Of a stretch of 64,000 nucleotides of DNA, positions 1 to 11,865 are shown piece after piece. Under the pieces are notes generated by a model. It did no database searches. It had not been told where the DNA came from and saw nothing but the letters and a program-made list of their open reading frames with translations. The position numbers and the translations under genes were made by a program. Source of the DNA: Ryuthela nishihirai (lineage: Eukaryota > Arthropoda > Arachnida > Araneae > Heptathelidae); contig JAWZYU010000013.1 in NCBI GenBank assembly GCA_038380435.1, positions 14,025,901 through 14,089,900 on the forward strand, read 5' to 3'. How positions within the stretch are numbered: the first letter of the stretch is position 1; each line of letters starts with the position of its first letter.

Positions 1-1053
1 TGCATAGTTGTGATATAAAAACAGATTTTCACTAAGTTTGGTATTTCGTGTGATAGTTTGATTCTACAGATTCTTGTACCAGTTTTTATATTCATCAGCT
101 CCTCTTGTTTGTGAAGTTCATTCGTGATTTCCATTACTTCTCCATACAAAATTTATGATTTTTGCTATTTCTTCATTGTTAATGAAGAATGGAAGTTTTG
201 ATATGAGTACGGTCTTGATTATTTTTTTATCTATTATTGGATATCTTTTATGAAAAACAAAAACTATAGCAGAGCTTCACAATGCAGTAATTAAAATTAA
301 CTTGATATCTCTAATAGTCTACGACACTGTTAAAGATATTAATTTAATCTTTTTTGAAAGGAATACAAAGAGAAAATGGATTTTCCAACTTGTATGATTT
401 TGATGTTTTTTCTGTAAATTATTATGGGATTTTCCATTCTAAAATGGAGTTTGCTCCCTTATTTGTCTTCAGAAGCATGATAGGTATCTGTTTATAATGT
501 GTGCTATTTCAACACTTCCTATATCACTTCTTTGGATAATGCTTTTCATAACTTCCAAAATTTTCATTATCTCAATGATCTTGAACACTCTTTGAAGTTC
601 TGCGTCAGACATGATTGCCTTCCCCTTATTCTAAGCTACTCAAGTAGAGCTAGTTCTGAAAAGAACTGTATACTAGAGGGCTAACCTAAAGGTTAAGATA
701 TATTACTGTTCTAACCTAGGCTAATAGAAGAAACATATGATCCACCCTACATGAAAAATGCAAGTCTTTTGTGACACTACTAGTATTGTCTTACAGTTTG
801 CTAAGACAATGGAATAATATTAGAATTGATCGAAAAAAAATTGAAAATAAATGAAAGGTTTAAGTAATGATAGAAATATTATGAATTAAATATATATTAA
901 GATAATGAAATACTTCAAAAAAAGATGACAAAAATGTTTTTAAAAACAATTTTTACTGAATTTAAAATGCAAAAAATACAGTAAAACCTTGCAATTTTCT
1001 TTTAAAAAATGCTTATAAAATTTTACTTATCTTTTTAAATTTTTGTCATTATT
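1..1053. other. AT-rich intronic or 3'-flanking sequence, nothing recognised
   Basis: I see no coding exon, repeat family member or RNA gene here. It lies on the 3' side of the last detected beta-ureidopropionase exon, so the terminal exon could be nearby. The short open frame at 499-684 shows no motif I recognise. Confidence 0.5.
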
Positions 1054-1562
1054 TTAACCCTAAATATTTGTTTTCTTTTGGTATATAACATAACCTATTT
1101 CTGTTGAATGGTTTTTTTTTAAATTCTAAAATTGACTTGTTTTACTGGTCACAGCTGGTGAAAAGCCTGGACTTCTCTTATAGTACTGTGAAAAAAATTC
1201 GGAAAAAAAAAGTGATTTTCTTCAATGAAAAGTTTTTTTACTCTCCTTTAATTTATAAACAAATAGCCTTTCAATTGATATGCATTATAATTACTTTTGT
1301 CTAGTTTTTTTTAAATATTAATTTGCATTGCCAGAAGCATTTTTTAAATACACACCTCTATAAAAGCCTTATTAAAATGAAACATTTTTTTTTGTTATTT
1401 TATTTTCATAAAATACAAAATGAAATGCTTATTAATTTGGCATACCACATGCCATAATTCCTTTCATTAGTTATCGACTCCTTTTTTTTTGACTGGACAC
1501 AGTAGAAAAAAAAGCTTGGCCACAGGGTACAATTCAGTTCTTCAGGCCTAACATGGTAAGGG
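1054..1562 (+). repeat. piggyBac-like element, partial copy
   Basis: The stretch matches the larger copy at 10891-11865: a shared block around 1080-1200 (tataacataacctatttctg and following) and a 3' end with the same ataattcctttcattagtta block at about 1457. It ends with a tail reading toward ttaagg, with TTAA at 1563-1566. TTAA is the target of piggyBac-type transposons. It carries no coding sequence. Confidence 0.6.
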
Positions 1563-1639
1563 TTAAGGAAGGTTACGCTGGTTGTGCTATGAAGCTTTAC
1601 CATGTGATTTTACGTATCCATTGTGTGGTACACTATCAG

Positions 1640-1735
1640 TCTTGCCTTGGACAACTCTTGCAGTGACGATGGAGCACTGCAGTGGGATCAAGTCTTCAGG
1701 TCCCACTGCAGTGCTCCACTTCACTGTAAGAGCTA
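1640..1735 (-). pseudogene. Fragment of I-type LINE RNase H region with an inverted duplication
   Basis: Bases about 1645-1690 match the complete I-type LINE at 27765-27825 (the ctgcagtgaagatggaacac block). The fragment then turns back on itself: 1670-1687 and 1701-1718 are perfect inverted 18-bp arms around a 13-base loop, and similarity continues outward to about 27 bases. Confidence 0.65.
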
Positions 1736-1740
1736 TCTTC

Positions 1741-1885
1741 CCAGATTTAGAGCTATTTCTAGAGATTCACACAATGAAAAATTCAACAATCCTCACAGAC
1801 TTCAAGCAATCTCTAGAAATCCACACAATAGTGCCCCACTTTCACAAACTTCAAGCTATCTGTAGAAATTCACACAATCAAGAAT
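1741..1885 (+). repeat. Three degenerate ~50-bp tandem repeats
   Basis: Three units share the core agctatctctagaaatccac with changes, starting near 1750, 1803 and 1853, each followed by acaat. The period is about 50 bp and identity is moderate. No function is visible. It directly follows the inverted duplication at 1670-1718. Confidence 0.6.
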
Positions 1886-2035
1886 TTTCATTAGACATAT
1901 ATATTACTAATCAAGCTCAGAACTTAACATTTTTATTTTTTGTTATTCTCTAATTCATTCATTACTCAATATCTTTTTCTTTTCTCATTTAAAACTATAA
2001 GAACTAATTTTATTAAAATGAATTAAATTTCCTAC

Positions 2036-2122
2036 CCTGAAGCCCCATTGATCCTTCATTTGCCTGCAAAGATTAAGATCAATTTCTGCTATTAATAGGC
2101 CATCCTTTTTTCTTGACAAACC
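2036..2122 (-). CDS. UPB1: Beta-ureidopropionase exon (GLSR..DGLL segment)
   Basis: This 87-nt phase-0 exon encodes [18 protein letters not shown] followed by [11 protein letters not shown], matching the family block GLSRxRDGLLVAxLDLNLCxQ. The acceptor is gttttag and the donor gtagga. The family normally has about 27 more residues (a helix starting MTxRYEMY). I could not find these on the minus strand down to position 1, so the terminal exon is probably beyond the window. Confidence 0.92.
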
Positions 2123-2616
2123 CTAAAACAGAAAACAGTAACCAAATACAAAACTTAAAATCAAAAATATTGGTGTGCTACATACATATACAAAGTGTTA
2201 ACTTCTGACATAACAATTCAGAAGCTTCATAGATATATACCATCCATTTCCCAAATAGGTCCATGTGCCCAAACCACACTACCATTTATATTTTATGTTG
2301 ACCATCAACTCAGGTTAAATTATATGTTGTCCATCAATTCAGATTAAATTAAATGTTGTCCATCAAATCAGGAATACTTATAGTGTAATGACATGGGATT
2401 ATACACTGGTTTAATAACATAAGGAAAACACAGAAAAATTATGATAAACAAAAAAATATGCGAATGATTTTAATGAAATTTGATGGAAACATGAATTGCA
2501 ATGCTAGTTTCAGAATGACATAAAATATTTTACACTAGAAACATTTTTTGTCAAAAAATAACTATTACAGAAACTTGTCGAAAAATGAGAGGTCAGAATG
2601 CAATGGGCAAAGTTCT

Positions 2617-3690
2617 TTAATAAGGAGTGTGGTCACCCCTTACAGTAATGAAGGCAAAACAGTGATGTTCCATCCTGTTTATGATGTTGTGAATCAGCTC
2701 AGTAAGGAGTAACAACCATTGTTCCTTAAAAGCAGTAATAAGCTTCCCCTTTGTTTCAGGTGGCAGGTTGAGGGCAGCAACATGTCTCCTTAGAGAAGTG
2801 GTTCTCAACATTTTATGCTTCATGTACCCCCTGGAAATGTGTATGTAATTAGCACACCCCTTGTACAGATAGATAAAACTATAGTTATAGTATAAGAATA
2901 GTTATTTTTACTTTGTTACTAGATCTTGCTACTTTTGAGCTCTCATGGAGTACCCCAAAAAATTTTGCCGCCTACCCCACATTGAGAACCCCTGCCCTAG
3001 AGCATCCCAACATGCTCAATTGGAGTTAGGTCAGGAGATCGAGCTGACCACTCCATGTGCATGATGGTCTCCTTTTGAAGGTATTGTTTCACTAGTCGAG
3101 CTCTGTGTGGACAAGCATTATTGTTTTGTAAGATGAATGTTTCACCTATTGCACCAGCATAAGGACATACATAAGGGTCCAGGATGTCATCTATATCTCT
3201 AAGCATTGAGATTCCCACTCATCAACACAGAAGTCTATGAGTGCACATAAGAAAATGCCACCCCAAACGCACACACTACCTCTGCTGTCTCTTTGATGGA
3301 AGTTACTGAGATGATAGTGGGTACCTCGTTCTCTCCATATCAAACGATGTCCTGGACAGAAGAGCAATGGACCTCCATTGCTCTTCTGTCCAGTTAACAT
3401 GCATGCATGCCCAATTCAACTGCTCTCTCCTGTGACATGAGGGGTATACAAATTACTGGCTTTCTAGAGTACAGACCTCTCTCATGAAGCCTTCTATGCA
3501 CAGTAGAAGCTGATAGAACCCTCCCAATGGCTGCTGAAAGAGATGATTGTAGCTGAAAGGGAGTAGACGTCCTGCTCCTTCATGCTGTTAATCGCAGATA
3601 TCAGTCTTGTACAGCAGTCGTAACTCTAGCCCTTCCTCGGCTAGACTGCTTCGAGCCGGCCAATAGCTCTCCACCACAGTTCATTTGGCA
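2617..3690 (-). pseudogene. Tc1-family transposase pseudogene
   Basis: Recognisable pieces in minus-strand order are ERAVELGMHA, YHLSNFHQRDSRGSVCVWGG, a YxxDILDPYV-like stretch, and NNNACPHRARLVKQYLQ with EWSARSPDLTPIEHV, followed after the MITE by LRRHVAALNLPP and a C terminus ending RGDHTPY. This is the DDE transposase of the Tc1 family that normally carries DNARPHRA and EWPARSPDLNPIEHVWD. The second catalytic Asp is replaced (NNNA instead of DNA). Stops, frameshifts, a 42-bp palindrome at 3352-3393 and the 199-bp MITE break it. It cannot make an active enzyme. Confidence 0.85.
2796..2994. mobile_element. 199-bp hAT-type MITE with 8-bp target duplication
   Basis: The ends aagtggttctcaac and (reverse-complemented) caggggttctcaatg are the typical hAT CAGTGGTTCTCAA repeats. 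Flanking 8-mers ccttagag (2788-2795) and ccctagag (2995-3002) are a target-site duplication with one change. It sits inside the Tc1 transposase, so it is younger than that element. It is an internally deleted relative of the copy at 4058. Confidence 0.88.
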
Positions 3691-4057
3691 AAATGATGCC
3701 TCAAAGTCATTCCTACAAAATGGCTATTTCAGATTTCTTTACTCACATTTACAACACAAAATAACGATTCACTCAAAACATCCATTTTTATGCTGCTTAT
3801 GCAAATCCAATTATGCAAATTGATGCAATCTAGATTAATTTGCATATGATATGCTCACTTGGCATTACTAGTTACACAAACAAATTTGGTGAGGTTCGCA
3901 CAATTGTTTTGCGAATTATTCCAATTTTTCTTGTTTGTCCTCAATTTATGGAAACAGTGTAGAAGAAGGCCACCATTACCTTAGCAAATCCATGCAAATT
4001 TTTTTAAGACATGAGTGTGGCATCATCTCTTAGGGGTGTAGAGATGATGATGTAGGC

Positions 4058-4418
4058 TAGGAGTTCTCAAAGTGGGGTATGCAGCAAAATTTTTTGGGGT
4101 ACGCCATGAGAGCTCAAAAGTCGCTAGATCTAGTAATGAAGTCACTAAGTTGGCAACACTGCTACTGATTAATTTCTGAGAACTGATTACCCAGTAAAAT
4201 GTTTATAATTTTATAAGATTTGTTAAATTGTTTTTGTCATTTTTTGTTTATAGATATATGTAATTTATGAATACAAAATTTAATGTGTATATATATATAT
4301 GTTTTATTTTATTCCCATTGTTATACTATAACTATGGTTTTATCTTTCTATACAAGAGGTATGACAGTTACATACATTTCCAGGGGGTACTTGAAGCATA
4401 AAAGGTTGAGAACCACTG
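4058..4418. mobile_element. 361-bp hAT-type MITE with perfect 8-bp target duplication
   Basis: The terminal repeats are taggagttctcaaagtgggg and, reverse-complemented, cagtggttctcaacctttt. The 8-mer atgtaggc occurs on both sides (4050-4057 and 4419-4426). Internal sequence such as the tactataactatggttttat block is shared, in inverted order, with the 199-bp copy at 2796. There is no transposase. Confidence 0.9.
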
Positions 4419-4426
4419 ATGTAGGC

Positions 4427-5998
4427 TAACATCTGGATGTGTGAAGCAGATCTTATGCTGTCTCTCCATACATTCCTATCATGTTCTGGCAATATGCAAT
4501 ACAGGATGGTAACTATTAGTGCTGTTTGGACTGGTGCAACTATACAATGAACACTGTAGAGACCAAACCCCATATTTCTGGCAAAATCCTATGGACAGAT
4601 AAAGTATAAATCACAAGGAATGGTGTATAAACTGGAAAATGATCATTACTGAATATTAGACAACCCCTCAGAGGCAAGGATTTCAGAGAGGTACTATATA
4701 GCATCTATCCACATGTAGCCCACAGATGTAATTGGCAACCAATGGTTTGGAACTGGCAGACACATTGATAGGTAACCCTGGCTGCCATCTAGATTTTACC
4801 TACGTGGTTACTTGAAGAAATGTTTGACACTCAATAGTGTAATTGCAGGATCTGAAATGATGCATTGAAGAGATCTCTGCTACTATTGCTGTTCATAAAT
4901 TGATTGTTGTCCAGGCATATTACTGAGGACATTCAGGCATGAATTCTAGCTGACAAGTGGTCACTTCAAACATGCCACAATCTAATAAAATCCAATTGCT
5001 TCAAATTATTACATAAGTACAAACATCTGCCTACCTCCTATAATGGCTATTGCATTTCTTGTGTTCCTAAAGGTGTTAACTGTTCTCCCCGTAATAAATG
5101 ATTTTGAATGAAACAGACTTTTGTTCACTATCTGGTATAGGACATGATTAACATATTCATGTCCTTGACAAGGGTGTCAAGATTACTGGAAACAGAGTCA
5201 TAGTGTAGGACACTTAGAATACGATATTTTTTCATTTACTTTTTTTCCTGCATACATTGGGGCATTCTCCTACTATAATCCCAATATAAATTTGTTCATT
5301 ATCATTTAGGACTTCATTATACACTCTGTATTAATGTCCCCAAGAGGAAAAAAATGCATCTTGAAAAAATGTTTTTTTTTTTGTATTTACACATCACAAG
5401 ATAAGCTGTATAGACTATTAATGCATCCAGAATTTTCCTTTAAAAGCAACAGTGAAGCAATAGTGATTGATAATGATTATACATACAAACAAATCATAAA
5501 TTAAAGTTTAATATATTCAATATATTACTGTTAAAATCTATTGCATGTTTCAATATACCATATTCTAAAGTTCAAGTTATATAAATTAGTGCTATTACAG
5601 CTCCAATATATTAACAGTGAGGAGTTGCTTGAAAGACAAAATATTACACTTTTTTCTAGCAAACTTGCAGTTTAAGCCCATTAAGTGTGGGGGCAAAATG
5701 CATGGCTATCATTTTATTAATGATTTTATTTTAACATCTAATTTAAAAGCTAGCCCTTATTATTTGAATGCTTCAAGAATACTTTTTACCTGAGTTGCTT
5801 AAAAATATGTTCAAAGTGTGTACCTGTAATAGTCGTTGAAATATTGTCAATTCAGAAGAATGCAAAGGTGAATCATATACGAGACCTTCCTTGCGTATGA
5901 CAACAATTTGTTACAGATTATTTTAAGTTGTATTTGATTATTTGGCAATTGAGCTTGAATTTGAAATAAGCAAACTATAAATAAACTGATTTAATAGC
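4427..5998. other. Intronic sequence without recognised elements
   Basis: No exon or known repeat was recognised. The sequence is AT-rich with unrelated short open frames only. Confidence 0.5.
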
Positions 5999-6024
5999 TC
6001 CTCCTCCTCCTCCTCAAGCAGCCA
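5999..6024 (-). mobile_element. Minimal RTE 3' tail
   Basis: Read on the minus strand it is ccatggctgcttgagg followed by (agg)n, the same last ~16 bases and trinucleotide tail that end the RTE copies at 42800 and 16390. No other RTE sequence precedes it, so it is an extreme 5'-truncated insertion or a leftover of a rearrangement. Confidence 0.55.
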
Positions 6025-6047
6025 TGGAAAGTGTTTTTAAAAATACA

Positions 6048-6813
6048 AATATATCATTATCATCATCCTCAAGCAGGCATGGGCTACAGAGGTCCAACCA
6101 CACCATGCAATTTAATTCTGCAAGCAGATCTGTCACGAGCTACATCTGCTGCATCTGGCCACTGTACACCAATTCTAACAAGTCCTGTTTGACTTTGTCT
6201 GCCCACCACATCCTAGATCTCCCCCTCTTTTTGAGGCCTCTAGGCACACTGTTCATAACCCTATTCGATAATCTATAATTATCCAAACGAGCAACATGGG
6301 CAAACCAACAGTCTCTCTCTCTGCACAATATACTGCTTAAAGGAGGTTGCTGACTCCTTTGACTAATCTCATCATTACTTACAAAGTTGAACCACCTAAT
6401 GCCCAAGATACTGTGTAAGTATCTAGAATCAAAGCATCAAGATTCCTGTTATCTTGTTTACAAAGGGTCCCATTTTCACTACCATAACTAACATTTGAAA
6501 GAATCAAAACTATTATACAGCCTAATTTTAGAATTTAGGTGTATAAGCCTATTTCTCCACACTCTCCATAGATTCTTAAAAGTCTCAGCAGCAATCCCTA
6601 TTTGTCGGTTAATCTCATGTCGCACATCACCAGTATCAGTTACATAGCTCCCAAGATAATTAAACTGAGACACCTGTTCAAGAGTGGAACTATTCAGATT
6701 AACTGAACCACAGTCTGCCTAGCCAATTTTCATCACTTTAGTTTTCTCTCTGTTTATCACCAAACCTACTCTACTACCAGTCTCATCAACAGCTTTAATG
6801 AAAGAGTACATCT
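6048..6813 (-). mobile_element. 5'-truncated RTE-type LINE copy (RT C-terminus and 3' tail)
   Basis: The minus strand matches the last ~770 bp of the full-length RTE element at 39241-42818, from the region after the YADD motif to the (gat)n tail. Readable protein pieces include SQFNYLGSYVTDTGDVRHEI and GIRWFNFVSNDEISQRSQQP. Stops and frameshifts make it dead. It is more diverged than the 14-kb and 41-kb copies and therefore looks older. Confidence 0.88.
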
Positions 6814-6816
6814 CAT

Positions 6817-8427
6817 TATCATCACTTTTACCACTCCCAAACATTAGCAATGTCAGGTATAATCAATTATCTGCCATTACCAAAATATTCACTTATACTA
6901 TTTTATTGCAAAATTTCTCCCATATTCTTCAACTGTGGAGAATAAATATCAAGATGGAAAGTGAGGACAGAGGAGAAAGCACATTACACTTTTAATAAAA
7001 AAAAGTGGAAATTATAAAAATGCTGGAAAGGAAGAAAAAAGGAGCAAACTTATGCAGAAATACAAAAAGATAGTCAATGTTATATGACATAAAGGTGCAG
7101 AAAGGGCAGTTACTGGATATATTATTATTATATTGAATGTTGTTTTAACTGCCCTCTTGTTTCTTTATAATTAACAAGGTGAATCCAAATTGTGAGTACT
7201 GAACATGCTTTTAAAATATTACAATATAACATTTTCTGTGACTTTGTTTATTGTCATTTGTTTACATTTGTAACCACTATCACAATCGTAGTCATTAATG
7301 AATGTTTTCAGATGAAAACAAGTTCGAATGCTAGTGCTTAATATTCATTAAAATGTGTTTCTTCAAAATTAATCAACTACTAGGTATACTGCTGAATTCC
7401 AAGGGTTGAGTATACATGCAGAGGCCTAAAGAGTAGCCTGTGCTTGCATTGTAACCAGGAAATAGCACAGAATTTGTAAATAGTATCTAGGTCTCAGACA
7501 GGGATGCCAGACATCCCATAAATTCAAATGACCAGCTTGTAACTGATCAAGAAGATGTGGTGACTGTTCATCTGATGATGCCAGAGTTTGGCAGAATTTT
7601 CTTTTAAATTGTTATAATTGTTTAAATACTAATAGAAACAAAACTTTTTTTTATTTACCTATGGAAATTATTACTGTATTAAAACTGAGTTAAAACTGAT
7701 ATCACTTAACTCTTTTATATTTGAAAACAGTCAGAATTTTTGTAAAAATGGAATTGTACAGTTACTCTAGGAAAGTGATTTGACATGAAAAAGATTTCTA
7801 AAATTTTTGCATAAAAATTGGAAAAGTTTTATGTAATAACATGTTCATAAATTGAAAAAATTTCACGTAATAATTGTGCAGGTCTCAGCTAGTTTGTAGC
7901 CTGGCATTTATAGAAGCCAGGACTCAAATTTAGCCTGGGCTACTATTCAAACATTTATGGTATTCACAAAATTTAAGTTAAATATCAGCCTTAGAGAGAA
8001 ACATTCAATATGAAGCAACTGTTCCAAACAACAAAAGTATATTTAGAACAAAATACAAGTTTTTATATTTTATTCTGCTAGTGGAGTCTTCTGCTTTCTT
8101 AGTGTTCAACTAACAGACTTCTAAATGTAAATTATCTGATACTAATAAGTTAACACACAGCTATACTTTATATGTAAATTATCTGAATGTTGCTTTCTGT
8201 AAATATTTCTTTGATACACTCATCAGCTGACCTGAAGTCAAATTTAACTTATTTCTGGCAATTAAATAAGTAATGTATCATGACATTCATTTTTATATCT
8301 ATGTGTGATGTCTGATCACACTGCAGTTTTGCTCTTCACACGTGTCTAGCGTAGAAATTGCATTTGGTTATTACTACTAATTCTAATAAGAGCCTAGCTG
8401 ATATTGTCAACCCATTTATTTCATGGC
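6817..8427. other. Intronic AT-rich sequence, nothing recognised
   Basis: No exon, repeat end or conserved open frame was seen. Confidence 0.45.
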
Positions 8428-8676
8428 TTCAGTGCAAAGATTTTTGGCTTAAATGGTCTAGAAATCTGAAAATAGATCTGAAAATTTATGATTTAGTTTA
8501 TGCTGATGAGATGAACTCTTTCATTCGAGTTATTGATGAGACATAGTAGAGTAGGTTTGGTGATAAACAGAGAGAAAACTAAAGTGATGAAAATTGGTCA
8601 GGCAGGCTGTGGTTCAGTTAATCTGAATAGTTCCACTCTTGAGCAAGTGTATCAGTTTAATTATCTTGGGAGCTAA
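8428..8676 (+). mobile_element. Internal RTE fragment
   Basis: About 250 bp match the RTE RT region just before and after the YADD motif (blocks gatgaactctttcattcgag and gagagaaaactaaagtgatg). Both ends are missing and YADD itself is deleted (YADE then MNSFIR). It is a doubly truncated relic. Confidence 0.8.
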
Positions 8677-9149
8677 CACACTGAAGAAATGTGAAATTTG
8701 GTGTTGGAAGTCAATATTTTTGCAACCTACTCCCCTATTCACTGTCAAGCAATTATTATTTGATATATAAAGAACTTTGGTCTATCATATTCTGTTGCCA
8801 CAGCTTTTCAATGACAACGTTTCCATTTTTAAAGCATGAGAAAATAATAGTTATTTATTCATTTCATATTTACACCAGCAATGCAATTTCAAGTCTTTAA
8901 CCCACAAGAGTTATTACAACTCACCAATGGAGTTTAAGTAAAATGTTTTTACTCATTACCTACAATTAATTATAATAAATTAGATACTGAAATCATTTGA
9001 ATAAAAATAATAAATCAATTTTTTAAGCTAGAATTAAAAAAAAAACTTTTTTGAACTTTATATTATCTATCTGATAATAAAATTTTCAATTTAAATTAAC
9101 ATTGGATTAAAATGTTATTCAGATAATTTGGTAAACAAATGTTTCTTTT

Positions 9150-9290
9150 TTTTTCAAAGCTGAAAATGGTGCTGCATAGCCACAGGCAGCTCCGAGTGCC
9201 CATGCTAACCTCAGTTCACCATCAGAAACAATGCCTACAATGGGCATGCGAGCATCAAAACTGGACCTTGAATGATTGGAAAAAAAGGTC
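9150..9290 (+). pseudogene. Tc1 transposase fragment
   Basis: About 130 bp match the Tc1 element at 24086-24205, sharing the blocks cctcagttcaccat and gagcatcaaaactggacctt. It covers only the region before the first catalytic Asp. No terminal repeats are present. Confidence 0.75.
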
Positions 9291-10701
9291 AAATATTTAA
9301 TCTCCTGCACAGAAAGTAGTTATAATTAGATAATTGCAATAGCCTGCAACTAGGGTCTGCTACCGGCTGATACATATATAAGGTGTCCTCAGCCTGTTCA
9401 CTTGAGGTAGGCAATCGAGGAAATAAATGGAAAACACAAAATATAATTTTCTCAACATAGGCCACCAGAGTCCAGTATTTACTAATAATAGTTAAAGCCA
9501 TTAGAGTTCAATGAGTTTTAATGGTTAACACCAGACCTTGTGAAGTTACCACTCTGCAGCAGGTTTGAAATACTGACTTTTCAGATTAGTAAAAGGCCAG
9601 ATCAGTAGACCAAATTGATCTGGCAGCCTTTCTCTTCAGAGAGAATATATTCTTTGGAAAACAGTTTGTATCCAAATTTTTTAAAATCTGAACTGACAGT
9701 TTCTTGCTCAAATTCAAAATGGTGATGTGCAAATCATAGCATTTACATTATTTGAAATGCATTAAAAATGTTTATGATCTTAACTCAATTTGCATGTTTG
9801 TTTCTTGTCTTCTTGTCAGGCAACCACTGTTGTTGACTAAAATTTAGTTTAAAAATGCAATAAAATCTTGAAATACTAATAGCCAAGAATGTAGCACTAA
9901 TGGTAAATGGAGATACTGTACAGTTGATGCTTCAATAATTCTCACAGATTATAGGCCAAGACATATCTATCATTTACACAGATCATTTTAATTGCTTTCT
10001 GTGAGGTTGTATTCAATGTCTTTGTGTTGACTGTTAAGACAATTAATTTCAGTGAACTTTTTATAGGGCGCAATTTGAGTAGCAGAACTACATCTAGGAA
10101 AGACTATATAAAACTATCAATTTTTTTCTAAATCTATATGCTATGGGCTAAATACGATTTTATGCCAAATCTTTTTGATGTGATTGACACAAGAGGTGAC
10201 TGGGTTATCAGGGATGCAGATTTGTTTTTTGATTGTTCTTAGTATAGCACAGTGGGGAATTAGGTGGTTAGTTATGGGAATAAAGATGAAGTTAGACAAA
10301 GTCATCAGCAAACTTCAAGCAGCATTTTGTATAGAGGTACTATTATAGTTATTTGGTCAGATTACTTGCATAAGACAGCAGATTAGTGAATAGAGTTATA
10401 AACAATTCATGAGTATCTTCTAGTTCTTTTTGAAGGCTGTCAGAACTTTGGCACTATGCCTTACCAGTTATGTACATCATTTTGCTGAATGATTCCTCAT
10501 AATGAATTACGTTTACAACTACAAATTACATATAGTGTTCTTTTACATCATAAATCATTTGACAAACTAGATTTTAAAGGAAATGTAAAAAATAAGTATT
10601 TTTCAGCCTTTGACAATAAATACCAATAAAGAAAATAACAATTTTTTTAAACACATCTTCAAAATGTTATATGTAGTATATACATTTAGATATCTACTTA
10701 C
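9291..10701. other. Intronic sequence, nothing recognised
   Basis: No repeat or exon was identified between the Tc1 fragment and the microexon at 10702. Confidence 0.45.
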
Positions 10702-10742
10702 TGGAGTTCTGCACCCATCTGGAGCAGCAATGTAGCTGGAAC
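10702..10742 (-). CDS. UPB1: Beta-ureidopropionase 41-nt microexon (SSYIAAPDG)
   Basis: The exon completes a Gly codon and encodes SSYIAAPDGCRTP, matching the GSSYVAAPDGSRTPG motif. The acceptor is gcctgtag and the donor gtaagt. It ends in phase 0, as required by the next exon at 2122. Cys replaces the usual Ser before RTP. It lies about 150 bp upstream of the piggyBac-like MITE at 10891. Confidence 0.92.
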
Positions 10743-10890
10743 CTACAGGCACAATGATAAAATCAATATTTCCATTATAAACTTGGAAACATGGTCAGCA
10801 AACTGGAGTAATTTAATTGCCATAAATAAATATAAACTAGCAAGAATACAATCTGACAATAAAAAGTGCAAAAACTTAATACACTTAACC

Positions 10891-11865
10891 CTTCCAAGGT
10901 CAACGGCATCTATAGATATTTTTCGTACAACACACGAAACTTCGATTTTTTTTTAAATTGCAGCTTGAAAATTTTCTTACCTACATCTTTTAAAAATAGG
11001 TAATTCAAGCTTAAAAAATAATATTTTATTTTTTAATTTGATGCATATTATATTAAACTATAATATAAATAATTTGACAAAGCCATCTGATTGCCATATT
11101 TTAGAAGTGCTATACAGTTTTGCCAATTTGTCTGTTATTGAAGCAATCACTTGATTTAAGTTCCCAAGTTTGATTTGAACTATTATCAACATATTTTTCC
11201 TTAAATTTTCTAGAATCTCCTAAAAATTAACAAAAAAACTATTAAAAAAAATGGAAGATTTTAGAAGTAATTATGAAATATGTATCTATTTTTTGGTATA
11301 CCACTGTAAAAAAATGTTATTAAAATTAATATGTTATAACAATGTTCATATTTTGCACTTCAATGCAATAGAGTATTAAATTCTCTTTAATTTGGTATAT
11401 AACATGACCTATTTCTGTTGATTAGCTATTTATTAAAAATATTCTAAGTTTACTTGTTTACAGGACTCTGCAACAAGCCTGGACTTTTCTCAAAGTATGG
11501 TATGAATATAAAAAATGAAAAATGGAAAAAATGTTTACTTTTAAAAAAGAAAATTATTTTTTGTGTTATTCATAAATAAATATGCTTTCTATTCATGTGC
11601 ATTATAATCATTTCTGTCTATTAGTGATTTTTAAAAAAAATTTTGTTGCCAGCTGCATTTTTTTACTATATGACTCTAAAAAAAATGCTATTAATATAAA
11701 ACTATTCGTTTTTTGTTAACTACTTTATTTTCAGAAAATCCAGAATTAAATGCTGATTAATTTGACATATAACGTGTCATAATTCCTTTCATTAGTTATT
11801 TGGTAAAAATTTTAAAGTTTTTTTTTGCCTGATCAGAGTGAAAAAATAGCTGGACCTGGGAAGGA
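10891..11865 (+). mobile_element. Complete piggyBac-like nonautonomous element
   Basis: The element lies between TTAA at 10887-10890 and TTAA at 11866-11869. Its ends cccttccaaggtc and (reverse-complemented) tccttcccaggtcc are short inverted repeats. TTAA duplication and CCCTT ends are typical of piggyBac. It carries no coding sequence. Related copies are at 1054, 25000, 34073, 38150, 43190 and 45290-46812, so this is the best reference copy for the family in the window. Confidence 0.8.

Larger units (their letters stand above)
2533..3959 (-). mobile_element. Tc1-like DNA transposon (dead), interrupted by a hAT MITE
   Basis: The ends are imperfect inverted repeats: cactagaaacatttttt at the left and, reverse-complemented, cactgtttccataaattg at the right. 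Each is flanked by TA (2531-2532, 3960-3961). Without the inserted MITE the element is about 1.2 kb, a normal Tc1 size. It carries a broken transposase on the minus strand, and a sister copy starts at 25625. Confidence 0.8.

Noticed and set aside
1..2035. Terminal exon of beta-ureidopropionase
   Set aside because: Searched by eye for a segment encoding MTxRYEMYA-like sequence on the minus strand; nothing convincing was found.
6000..6024. CTC trinucleotide microsatellite
   Set aside because: Better explained as the RTE 3' tail because the adjacent bases are the RTE terminal sequence.
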